From: Eubacteriales bacterium
Lineage (GTDB): Bacteria; Bacillota_A; Clostridia; Christensenellales; Aristaeellaceae
Direction: 5' to 3'
NCBI GenBank assembly: GCA_028692205.1
Contig: JAQUXV010000078.1
Location: forward strand, 1 to 6,929
Length of the DNA: 6,929 nt
The translations under genes were made by a program, and so were the position numbers. The notes beneath the pieces are model-generated. The model was given only the letters and a program-made list of their open reading frames with translations, searched no databases and was not told the DNA's origin. Shown here piece after piece: positions 1-5,142 of this stretch. Position 1 is the stretch's first letter; every line of letters starts with the position of its first letter.

Positions 1-710
1 TGCTGGCTGTTATCTCCCTGATCGCCGTGGCCTCGTTTGCCACCGGCGCGGCGGCGGAGCAGGGCTATGTAACCCCGCCGCAGGTGTTTGCGGGCGCAAT
101 CGCCAATTTTCTGGCGACGCTGAACCTACCTAAAGATACGATCTTCACGCTCATCAACCTGGCGGTGTCCGCCTTCGCGCTGACTTCGCTGGATTCCGTG
201 GCGCGCGTCGGCCGCCTGTCCTTCCAGGAGCTGTTTCAGGATTCGGATACGGTTGAGGTCGGCCCGGTGCGCAAGGTACTGACCAACAAGTACTTTGCGA
301 CCGTGGTTACGCTGGCGCTGGCTTATGTGCTGGCAAAGGCCGGCTATTCGGCCATCTGGCCGTTGTTCGGTTCTGCCAACCAGTTGCTGTCGGTGCTTTC
401 CTTCATCGCGTGCGCGGTATTCCTGAAGCGCACCAAGCGGGCCAGCGGCATGATGTATGTGCCGATCTTCGTGATGATGGCCGTAACGTTTACGGCGTTG
501 TCGATCAAAATTGTTCAGCTGAGCGGCAGCCTGTTTGGCAGCCTGAGCACCAATCCCTTTGCGGACGGCCTGCAACTGGTGTTCGCCGTGCTGGTGCTGG
601 GCCTGGGCGTGTGCGTTGCCTACCAGGGGATTAAAGCGCTGTTTATGGGCAAGACGGAAGAAGAAGAGGCGGCAAACGCCGTTGAAACGTCGAACGTCAC
701 AGCGCAGTAA
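1..710 (+). CDS. cstA: CstA-family carbon starvation protein (peptide/pyruvate transporter), C-terminal part, 5' truncated by window edge
   Basis: An integral membrane transporter; characterised CstA-family members take up peptides or pyruvate. The reading frame is open from base 3 to a TAA at 708-710, so 235 residues of the C-terminal half are visible and the true start lies outside the window; the in-frame GTG at 27 is internal. Family-typical stretches are SFATGAAAEQGY, FALTSLDSVARVGRLSFQEL (the conserved segment containing a TxD-x-x-x-RxGR-like pattern) and YSAIWPLFGSANQLL (the conserved WPLFG-NQ motif before a helix). At least five hydrophobic segments follow one another, and the protein ends in a charged tail containing TEEEEAAN, probably cytoplasmic. 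A GC-rich hairpin starts 18 bases after the stop, so this is the last gene of its transcript. Whether the substrate is pyruvate or peptides cannot be told from this part. The family assignment is confident. Confidence 0.95.
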   Translation, partial: LAVISLIAVASFATGAAAEQGYVTPPQVFAGAIANFLATLNLPKDTIFTLINLAVSAFALTSLDSVARVGRLSFQELFQDSDTVEVGPVRKVLTNKYFATVVTLALAYVLAKAGYSAIWPLFGSANQLLSVLSFIACAVFLKRTKRASGMMYVPIFVMMAVTFTALSIKIVQLSGSLFGSLSTNPFADGLQLVFAVLVLGLGVCVAYQGIKALFMGKTEEEEAANAVETSNVTAQ

Positions 711-727
711 TTGAAAACGTTGTTCAA

Positions 728-754
728 GGGGGCTGCCGAAATCCGGCAGCCCCC
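728..754 (+). terminator. GC-rich hairpin after cstA, probable terminator without a T-tract
   Basis: GGGGGCTGCCG (728-738) pairs perfectly with CGGCAGCCCCC (744-754) around a 5-nt loop, AAATC. It begins 18 nt after the cstA stop. It is followed by AAAATTTG, not a run of T, so it is not a canonical intrinsic terminator. It could end transcription inefficiently or mark and protect the mRNA 3' end. The minus strand has no T-run beside it either. Confidence 0.6.
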
Positions 755-826
755 AAAATTTGCCGACGAAACCCGCCCGTACGGATTACCAATGGACAGC
801 GGCTCAATTTCAGCAGTTTTCACCCT

Positions 827-854
827 TTGGTTATCCGATAAAAGGGCTTATAAT
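827..854 (+). promoter_or_regulatory. Predicted sigma-70-type promoter of the PQ-loop gene
   Basis: An exact TATAAT -10 lies at 849-854. A weak -35, TTGGTT, sits at 827-832 with a 16-nt spacer. It lies between the hairpin after cstA and the start codon at 900. Transcription would start near 860, leaving a leader of about 40 nt. The -10 is convincing; the -35 matches only its TTG. Confidence 0.6.
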
Positions 855-858
855 AAAA

Positions 859-881
859 CGGCGGCACTGCAAACGCCGCCG
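859..881 (+). promoter_or_regulatory. Small 5'-leader hairpin upstream of the PQ-loop gene RBS
   Basis: CGGCGGC (859-865) can pair with GCCGCCG (875-881) around a 9-nt loop. It lies at the predicted transcript start and ends 5 nt before the Shine-Dalgarno GAGGA at 887-891. A 5'-terminal stem of this type could stabilise the mRNA or modulate initiation. No ligand-binding fold is recognisable. Confidence 0.35.
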
Positions 882-899
882 GAAACGAGGAAATCCGCA

Positions 900-1235
900 A
901 TGATTGATTTATTGGAAGCCCTGATGATTATCTGCTTTGGGTTGAGCTGGCCGATATCCATCTACCGTTCCTACAAATCGCGCACGGCAAAAGGCAAGAG
1001 CCTCTTTTTCGAGGTGTTCCTCTGGGTTGGCTATGTGTTTGGCATCGCCCGTAAATTTCTGCAGTTTTACACCGCGGCGGACACAGGGCTGAATTTTCTG
1101 TTTTATATGGGCTGGTTTTTCTACTTCCTGAATCTGATTGAAATTACGGTCGATATGGGGTTGTATTTTCGCAACGCGAAGCTGGACAAGTTGCGCGAGG
1201 AGGAGGAAGAGATTGTTATCATTGAGGAAGAATAA
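900..1235 (+). CDS. Small PQ-loop (SemiSWEET-like) membrane protein, 111 aa
   Basis: A predicted three-helix membrane protein of the PQ-loop/SemiSWEET type; such proteins dimerise to carry small sugars or other solutes, but the substrate here is unknown. Hydrophobic segments are at about residues 5-23, 36-54 and 66-90. The stretch LSWPISIYRSYKSRTAKGKS (15-34) places a proline near the end of helix 1, followed by a basic loop with the AKGKS element typical of PQ-loop proteins; the glutamine of the eponymous PQ is isoleucine here. The protein ends in an acidic tail, LREEEEEIVIIEEE. I chose the ATG at 900 because GAGGA (887-891) lies 8 nt upstream and a TATAAT box precedes it. An in-frame TTG at 711 would translate straight through the upstream hairpin and promoter, so it is rejected. 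The gene appears monocistronic, with a hairpin 58 nt after its stop. The fold assignment is fairly sure, transport activity less so. Confidence 0.8.
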   Translation: MIDLLEALMIICFGLSWPISIYRSYKSRTAKGKSLFFEVFLWVGYVFGIARKFLQFYTAADTGLNFLFYMGWFFYFLNLIEITVDMGLYFRNAKLDKLREEEEEIVIIEEE

Positions 1236-1293
1236 GCGGCCCGGCAGGTACGCAGGGTTCCCGACGACAGTATAAACGGCATCGAACCACCGA

Positions 1294-1320
1294 GCGGCTG
1301 CCCTGTTTTGGGGCAGCCGC
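1294..1320 (+). terminator. GC-rich hairpin after the PQ-loop gene, possible terminator lacking a T-tract
   Basis: GCGGCTGCCC (1294-1303) pairs perfectly with GGGCAGCCGC (1311-1320) across a 7-nt loop, TGTTTTG. It lies 58 nt beyond the stop of the PQ-loop gene. GAATTCTA follows, so the U-run of an intrinsic terminator is absent. The stem core GGCTGCC is the same as in the hairpin after cstA. Confidence 0.5.
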
Positions 1321-1446
1321 GAATTCTATACGTTGAGATTCTCCGTCAATACGCCGAATGATTACCGGACGCGATAAAAGCCCCTGCTTGCAACATGAAA
1401 AGTTTAAATTTACCGGGGAGAGCCGGGCAGTTTGAACATAACGAGG

Positions 1447-1475
1447 CTGCATTCCGCGCCGGACTATGGTATGAT
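1447..1475 (+). promoter_or_regulatory. Predicted extended -10 promoter of the MscS-type gene
   Basis: TGGTATGAT (1467-1475) is an extended -10 (TGn followed by TATGAT, five of six matches). The -35 position at 17-nt spacing is only CTGCAT (1447-1452), as expected when the TG extension substitutes for it. Transcription would begin near 1482, about 70 nt before the TTG start. This also argues against a start at 1395. Confidence 0.5.
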
Positions 1476-1540
1476 GATGGAAAGAGCGCCCTGCCCGGAA
1501 AGCCGTTGACCGCGGGCGGCGCACGCATCCTGAACCGGCG

Positions 1541-1546
1541 AGGAGG
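1541..1546 (+). promoter_or_regulatory. Shine-Dalgarno AGGAGG that fixes the TTG start at 1554
   Basis: A perfect AGGAGG lies 7 nt before TTG 1554-1556. No comparable site stands before any upstream in-frame start codon of this frame, so it decides the N-terminus of the MscS-type channel. Confidence 0.85.
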
Positions 1547-1553
1547 AGCGGCT

Positions 1554-2636
1554 TTGGAAGAAATATTGCAATATACGGTTCTTGGCAATACGGTCAAACA
1601 ATACCTGATTTTCACAGGCAGCCTGTTGCTGAGCCTGCTGTTTATCCGCATTGCGATGAACCGCCTGCTCAACCGGCTGAAAACCTGGGCTGGAAAAGCC
1701 AAAAAGCCTTTTCTGACCGGGATGGCGCAGGGGGCGAAACAGTATCTGGTGCCGATTCTCTATTTTACGGCGATTGTGTTGTGCCTGAAGCTGCTTACGC
1801 TGCCGGCCGCGCTGCTGAATATTGTAAACGTGCTGACAACGGCGTTTACCTCCTTTATGAGCGGGCTGTTGCTGACGAAGCTGGCGGCCTACGCGCTGCG
1901 GCAGTATTGGCGGCAGCGAAAGAGCACAGAGGACAGTAAGCTGGCCATCCACTGGATTGGCGGGCTGGCGAAGGCGATTATTTGGAGTGTCGTCGGTATT
2001 TTGTTTTTGCAGAATATCGGCGTTCGGATCGACGCGCTGATTACCGGCCTTGGCATCGGCGGGTTGGCGCTGGCGTTCTCTGCACAGGTGGTGTTGGAAG
2101 ACGTGTTTTGCTTCTTCACCATTTTTTTTGACCGGCCCTTCGAAATCGGCGATTTTATCGTCGCGGGCGAGCAAATGGGCACGGTGGAGCACATCGGCGT
2201 GAAAACGACGCGCCTGCGGGCGCTGGACGGCGAACAGCTGATATTATCCAACAAGGACTTAACCAGCGCCCGGATTCGCAATTATAAAACGATGGAACAG
2301 CGCAGGGTGCGCTTTACGATTGGCGTTACCTACCAGACGAGCGCGCAGGTGCTGGCGGAAATTCCAACGATCATTAAGGAAATTGTGGAAAGCGTGGACG
2401 GAACCACCTTCGGGAGGACGCACTTTCTGGCTTTCAGCGCATCCAGCCTTGACTTTGAAATCGTCTATTTTGTGCTTAGCAGCGATTATGACCGGTATAT
2501 GGACGTGAATCAGCAGGTGAACCTGAAAATCAAAGAGGTTTTTGATGCCCGGGGGATAGATTTTGCCTATCCGACCCAGACGCTTTTTATGGACGGGACT
2601 ACCGCCCCCGCCGGGCTTAAGAAACCGACCCCGTAG
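1554..2636 (+). CDS. MscS-family small-conductance mechanosensitive ion channel, 360 aa
   Basis: A membrane channel expected to open under membrane tension and release osmolytes on hypo-osmotic shock. Hydrophobic helices lie at about residues 15-35, 62-84, 90-112 and 136-153. The pore-lining helix follows at about 158-190, with the Gly/Ala-rich ITGLGIGGLALAFSAQ and then VLEDVF. The beta-domain follows: FDRPFEIGDFI (192-202), VEHIGVKTTRLRALDGEQ (211-228) and the family motif LSNKDLTSARIRNY (231-244). A C-terminal alpha/beta domain ends in GIDFAYPTQTLFM, the usual closing motif of the family. With about five helices it resembles the longer YnaI-like members more than the three-helix E. coli MscS. 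Translation starts at TTG 1554, set by AGGAGG at 1541-1546. It appears monocistronic, and no clear terminator was found directly after the TAG at 2634-2636. The family assignment is very secure; the exact paralogue type is not. Confidence 0.96.
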   Translation: MEEILQYTVLGNTVKQYLIFTGSLLLSLLFIRIAMNRLLNRLKTWAGKAKKPFLTGMAQGAKQYLVPILYFTAIVLCLKLLTLPAALLNIVNVLTTAFTSFMSGLLLTKLAAYALRQYWRQRKSTEDSKLAIHWIGGLAKAIIWSVVGILFLQNIGVRIDALITGLGIGGLALAFSAQVVLEDVFCFFTIFFDRPFEIGDFIVAGEQMGTVEHIGVKTTRLRALDGEQLILSNKDLTSARIRNYKTMEQRRVRFTIGVTYQTSAQVLAEIPTIIKEIVESVDGTTFGRTHFLAFSASSLDFEIVYFVLSSDYDRYMDVNQQVNLKIKEVFDARGIDFAYPTQTLFMDGTTAPAGLKKPTP

Positions 2637-2694
2637 CGTCGCCCGTGGGATAAAGGTTCTGATCTCTGCGCCGAGGCCGGAGGAACGGCGGATA

Positions 2695-2772
2695 CGGCGC
2701 TCAAGGTACGAGCATGGAACAGGCTGCTCAAACCGGCGCTCAAGGCACAAGCCGAGGGTAAGCCGATCAAAC
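2695..2772 (+). repeat. Degenerate 39-bp direct tandem duplication
   Basis: Two adjacent 39-bp units, 2695-2733 and 2734-2772, agree at 28 of 39 positions by eye. Both begin CGGCGCTCAAGG and both end TCAAAC; the middle has diverged most. The start of a third copy, CGGCACGCC, follows at 2773 and then decays. The period is a multiple of three, as expected of coding remnants, but no start codon or RBS supports a gene. It lies about 90 bp upstream of the dehydrogenase promoter. Confidence 0.7.
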
Positions 2773-2830
2773 CGGCACGCCGAAGGGATTTCCGGCTCTG
2801 CGCAAGGGCGGCGGCAGAGGGCCAATACAG

Positions 2831-2844
2831 TTTCTATACAGAAA
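2831..2844. promoter_or_regulatory. Short palindrome upstream of the dehydrogenase promoter, possible regulator site
   Basis: TTTCT (2831-2835) and AGAAA (2840-2844) form a perfect 5-bp inverted repeat around ATAC. Its centre is about 58 bp before the predicted transcription start, a position typical of activator sites. The motif is short and AT-rich in a GC-rich stretch, and I cannot assign it to a regulator family. Confidence 0.25.
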
Positions 2845-2860
2845 TTTGCCTCTTCCGCGC

Positions 2861-2889
2861 TTGACAGCGTTTTGGCCTTGCACTATAAT
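2861..2889 (+). promoter_or_regulatory. Exact-consensus sigma-70/SigA promoter of the dehydrogenase gene
   Basis: TTGACA (2861-2866) and TATAAT (2884-2889) are both perfect matches, separated by the optimal 17 nt. Transcription should start at about 2895-2897, giving a leader of roughly 130 nt before the ATG at 3026. A perfect promoter usually needs restraint downstream or by an operator, and candidates for both are present. Confidence 0.92.
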
Positions 2890-2898
2890 GAGGGCCAA
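2872..2898. promoter_or_regulatory. Inverted repeat spanning the -10 box, candidate operator
   Basis: TTGGCC (2872-2877) and GGCCAA (2893-2898) form a dyad with a 15-nt centre. The centre contains the TATAAT, and the right arm covers the predicted start site. A protein bound here would block RNA polymerase. The arms are only six bases, so chance is possible. The sequence is not the Rex or CcpA consensus as I know them. Confidence 0.35.
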
Positions 2899-2913
2899 GT
2901 TCATATTGTAACT

Positions 2914-2958
2914 TACGCCGCAAAGAAGCGCAGCTTTTTTGGGGCGTATTGCTTTTTT
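2914..2958 (+). terminator. Intrinsic-terminator-like hairpin in the 5' leader of the dehydrogenase gene (candidate attenuator)
   Basis: TACGCC (2914-2919) pairs with GGCGTA (2943-2948). After one G-G mismatch, CAAAGAAGC (2921-2929) pairs with GCTTTTTTG (2933-2941), including one G-U, around the loop GCA. Four nt after the stem comes a run of six T (2953-2958). The element sits inside the leader, about 20 nt after the predicted transcript start and 68 nt before the start codon, so it would stop transcription before the gene. CGCCGC (2916-2921), part of the 5' arm, can instead pair with GCGGCG (2967-2972), a possible antiterminator. No leader peptide or known riboswitch core is recognisable. 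Confidence 0.55.
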
Positions 2959-3025
2959 CCGGGGGAGCGGCGGCAAGGGGAAGCGTCCGCCCGGGAGACA
3001 ACGACGAAACGACGGAGGAATTGGA

Positions 3026-4177
3026 ATGCCCTGTACTTTTGTAACACCCGTACGCACCGTTCTTGGCGAAGGCGCGCTGGAGGCGGCCGAGAAGGATTTT
3101 GCAGCTTTTGGGAAAAAGGCGCTGATCGTAACCGGCAACGTAGTAAAGAAGGGCGAAGCTTTTGCGCGTTTGACCGCGATGCTTGCCCGCAACGGAATCG
3201 CCTTCGAGGTATTTTCGGATATTCCCGGCGAGCCGGACGACCTGATGGTGGCCGCGGGGACGAAGGTTTATCTGGACGGCGGCTGCGACTGTATTATCGG
3301 CATCGGCGGCGGAAGCCCGCTGGACAGCGCCAAGGCCATTGCCGCAAGCGCCGTGCTGGGCGGCAACATCTGCGATTACGCCGGGAAGGAGATTGCCGCC
3401 GCGGTACCCCCGATGGCGCTGATCCCCACCACGGCGGGCACCGGCTCGGAAGCCACCAAATTCACTGTAATTACCAACCACGAGCAGGGCGCAAAGCTGC
3501 TGCTGAAGGGCGAGGCTCTGCTGCCGCGCCTTGCGGTGGTGGATTATACGTTCACCCTTTCCGCACCGGCGGGGCTTACCGCCGCAACCGGTATGGATGC
3601 GCTTACCCACGCGGTGGAAGCGTTCACCTCGCGTAAGGCGACGCCGCTGACCGACCCCTACGCGATCGACGCGACCAAACGTATTTTTGAAAGTCTGCCC
3701 ATCGCCTACCGGGACGGAAGCGCGGCCAAGGCGCGGGAATCAATGGCGATTGCCGCTTACGAAGCGGGCGTGTGCATCAGCAACGCGTCCGTAACCCTCG
3801 TGCATGGCCTCAGCCGCCCCATCGGCGCGAAATTCCATGTGCCCCACGGCCTTTCCAACGCCATGCTGCTGGCGCCCTGCCTTTCCTTCGCCGCCAAAGG
3901 CGAACCGGAACGGTTTGCGAAACTTTCGCGGGCCTGCGGCTTCTCCAACAACGGGGACAGCAACACCCACGCGGCGCTCGCGCTGATCGATAAACTAGCG
4001 GAGCTGACCCGGACGCTTGAAATTCCCACCCTTGCGGAATACAGCGTGCCGGAGGCGGAATTCCACGCCGCGATACCGCAGATGGTGAAGGAAGCGCTGC
4101 AAAGCGGCAGCCCCGCCAACACGCTGTGCGAGGTTACCGAGGCCGACGCGGCCGCGCTATATCGCAGCCTTTACTGA
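3026..4177 (+). CDS. Iron-containing (group III) alcohol dehydrogenase, 383 aa
   Basis: A cytosolic NAD(P)-dependent dehydrogenase interconverting an alcohol and an aldehyde or ketone; the substrate is unknown. The N-terminal nucleotide-binding domain carries GIGGGSPLDSAKAIA (GGGS at 94-97, D100, K103) and PTTAGTGSE (134-142). The C-terminal metal domain gives the expected ligands D191 and H195 (GMDALTHAVEAF), H260 (LVHGLSRP) and H274 (VPHGLSNAM), spaced close to those of FucO. The position four after H260, histidine in FucO, is arginine (R264). The length fits the usual 380-390 residues. The ATG at 3026 follows GGAGG (3014-3018) by 7 nt; in-frame starts further upstream lie inside the leader hairpin. 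It is transcribed alone from a consensus promoter through a possible attenuator and ends at a strong terminator. The family assignment is certain, the physiological role open. Confidence 0.98.
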   Translation: MPCTFVTPVRTVLGEGALEAAEKDFAAFGKKALIVTGNVVKKGEAFARLTAMLARNGIAFEVFSDIPGEPDDLMVAAGTKVYLDGGCDCIIGIGGGSPLDSAKAIAASAVLGGNICDYAGKEIAAAVPPMALIPTTAGTGSEATKFTVITNHEQGAKLLLKGEALLPRLAVVDYTFTLSAPAGLTAATGMDALTHAVEAFTSRKATPLTDPYAIDATKRIFESLPIAYRDGSAAKARESMAIAAYEAGVCISNASVTLVHGLSRPIGAKFHVPHGLSNAMLLAPCLSFAAKGEPERFAKLSRACGFSNNGDSNTHAALALIDKLAELTRTLEIPTLAEYSVPEAEFHAAIPQMVKEALQSGSPANTLCEVTEADAAALYRSLY

Positions 4178-4226
4178 TTCCCGGTTACAGAACCCCTTTA
4201 CGACAATTCAAACCGACACCCGCATT

Positions 4227-4268
4227 ACAAAGGCGTAAGGCGAATAACCTTACGCCTTTGTGTTTTTT
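4227..4268 (+). terminator. Strong intrinsic terminator after the dehydrogenase gene
   Basis: ACAAAGGCGTAAGG (4227-4240) pairs perfectly over 14 bp with CCTTACGCCTTTGT (4248-4261) around the 7-nt loop CGAATAA. G and six T (4263-4268) follow directly. It lies 50 nt after the dehydrogenase stop and 61 nt before the ABC ATPase start. I see no good promoter between it and the ATPase; the best is TTGAAA (4270-4275) with a poor -10. Partial read-through could therefore feed the operon. Confidence 0.95.
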
Positions 4269-4328
4269 ATTGAAAGGGAAACCGTAAAGCGATTGAAACA
4301 GCGCTACCCAAGAATCGGAGGAACGAGA

Positions 4329-5138
4329 ATGCAGACTGCAAGGAAGCTGCCCGAAAGCATCACAGGGAATGATGCGGAAATTATCATCCGTGATATGAAC
4401 GTTCGTTTTCCGGATAAAAACGGAAACGGGTTTATCGACGCGCTGGTGAATGTGAATCTGGATATTCAGAAGGGCGAATTCGTATCGCTGGTTGGGCCGT
4501 CCGGCTGCGGCAAAACGACGCTGCTACGCACCATCGCCGATTTGCAACAGCCCTCCGGCGGCACGATCACCGTACGCGGGCAATCGCCGCGGCAAATTCG
4601 GCTGCAAAAAAAGTTCGGTATCGTGTTCCAAAGCCCGGTGCTGTACGACTGGCGCACGGCCCGGCGCAACGTGTGCATGCCCATGGAGCTGATGGGCCTG
4701 CCCAAGAAAGAGCGCACCGCCACCGTGAGCGAAATGCTGGACATGGTAAACCTGCTGGGTTTCGGCCACAAATATCCGCACCAGCTTTCCGGCGGCATGC
4801 AGCAGCGTGTGGGCATCGCCCGGGCGCTGGCCATCAAACCGGAAATTCTGCTGATGGACGAGCCTTTTTCGGCGTTGGACGAGTTTACGAAGGAGAAACT
4901 GAACGAAGAACTGCTTTCCATTTGGAGCAAGGCGCAGAAAACGGTTGTTTTCGTGACGCACAACATTGCGGAAGCCGTGTTCCTGTCCGACCGTGTGGTG
5001 GTGCTGTCCCCGCATCCCGGGCGCGTATCGGCCGTTGTGGATATCGACCTTCCGCGGCCCCGGCACCTTGCCATTAAGGACAAACCCGAGTTCGGCGCGC
5101 TGGTGGCGAAGGTACGCAACAGCTTTGAGGGGGTGTAA
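4329..5138 (+). CDS. ABC transporter ATP-binding protein, NitT/TauT (SsuB/TauB-like) family, 269 aa
   Basis: The cytoplasmic ATPase that powers the importer encoded by the next three genes. All ABC motifs are present: Walker A GPSGCGKT (56-63), Q-loop glutamine Q101 in VFQSPVLYDWRT, signature LSGGMQQ (153-159), Walker B ILLMDEP with catalytic E178 (173-179), D-loop SALD (181-184) and switch histidine H211 in VTHNIAEA. The Q-loop region and the tail VVLSPHPGRV are typical of the nitrate/sulfonate/taurine/pyrimidine group of ATPases. The ATG at 4329 has GGAGG (4317-4321) 7 nt upstream; the frame is open back to 4260 inside the preceding terminator, which is not a credible start. The gene is first in its operon, and permease 1 begins 4 nt after its stop. 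The ligand class (sulfonate, nitrate, pyrimidine precursor, riboflavin and others) cannot be decided from the ATPase. Confidence 0.97.
   Translation: MQTARKLPESITGNDAEIIIRDMNVRFPDKNGNGFIDALVNVNLDIQKGEFVSLVGPSGCGKTTLLRTIADLQQPSGGTITVRGQSPRQIRLQKKFGIVFQSPVLYDWRTARRNVCMPMELMGLPKKERTATVSEMLDMVNLLGFGHKYPHQLSGGMQQRVGIARALAIKPEILLMDEPFSALDEFTKEKLNEELLSIWSKAQKTVVFVTHNIAEAVFLSDRVVVLSPHPGRVSAVVDIDLPRPRHLAIKDKPEFGALVAKVRNSFEGV
5127..5133 (+). promoter_or_regulatory. Shine-Dalgarno GAGGGGG inside the ATPase 3' end, serving the TTG start of permease 1
   Basis: GAGGGGG lies in the last codons of the ATPase gene, 9 nt before TTG 5143. The arrangement points to translational coupling. It is the main reason to choose TTG 5143, since no ATG is available near the expected N-terminus in this frame. 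Confidence 0.65.
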
Positions 5139-5142
5139 GCGT

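Larger units (their letters stand above)
1236..1553 (+). other. 318-bp intergenic region between the PQ-loop gene and the MscS-type gene
   Basis: It holds a terminator-like hairpin (1294-1320), a probable extended -10 promoter (1467-1475) and a strong RBS (1541-1546). A second, weaker promoter possibility is TTGAGA (1333-1338) with AATGAT (1357-1362) at 18-nt spacing. The downstream frame stays open back to an ATG at 1395, but no Shine-Dalgarno precedes that ATG and the encoded stretch looks like translated non-coding sequence. I see no small gene or RNA gene here. Confidence 0.7.
2637..3025 (+). other. 389-bp intergenic control region upstream of the iron-alcohol dehydrogenase
   Basis: No gene is supported here. 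The contents in order are a degenerate 39-bp tandem duplication (2695-2772), a short palindrome (2831-2844), a consensus promoter (2861-2889) with an inverted repeat around its -10 (2872-2898), a terminator-like leader hairpin (2914-2958), and a second possible leader fold. In that fold CCGG/GCGG at 2959-2970 pairs with CCGC/CCGG at 2987-2994. The Shine-Dalgarno GGAGG is at 3014-3018. The MscS frame reopens after its TAG and stays open to a TGA at 2862, but nothing shows that this is translated. Confidence 0.75.

Noticed and set aside
711..899. TTG at 711 as the start of the PQ-loop gene
   Set aside because: The extension would translate the terminator-like hairpin and the promoter and has no RBS. 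The ATG at 900 has GAGGA at proper spacing and begins at the expected first helix.
1395..1553. ATG at 1395 as the start of the MscS gene
   Set aside because: It has no Shine-Dalgarno, lies upstream of the likely transcription start near 1482, and encodes a non-MscS-like N-terminus. TTG 1554 has AGGAGG 7 nt upstream.
1464..2192. Long minus-strand open frame opposite the MscS gene
   Set aside because: Its translation is Arg/Gln/His-rich with no recognisable domain. It is the shadow of a secure + strand gene, and no RBS or promoter supports it.
2861..2898. Rex (NADH-sensing) site at the dehydrogenase promoter
   Set aside because: Rex sites read TTGTTAANNNNTTAACAA or close to it. The dyad here is TTGGCC/GGCCAA with a 15-nt centre, which does not fit.
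2834..3610. Minus-strand open frame opposite the dehydrogenase
   Set aside because: It has low-complexity Arg/Gly/Ala/Gln composition and no family features; it is a shadow of the dehydrogenase.
2563..3636. Long + strand open frame running from the MscS 3' end into the dehydrogenase
   Set aside because: It overlaps two secure genes and the promoter/leader out of frame. Its translation is Arg-rich and featureless, as expected of a GC-rich shadow frame.
4178..4328. TPP, riboflavin or other riboswitch controlling the ABC operon
   Set aside because: The sequence before the terminator is too short (about 50 nt) and contains no recognisable conserved riboswitch core; only the terminator stem is structured.
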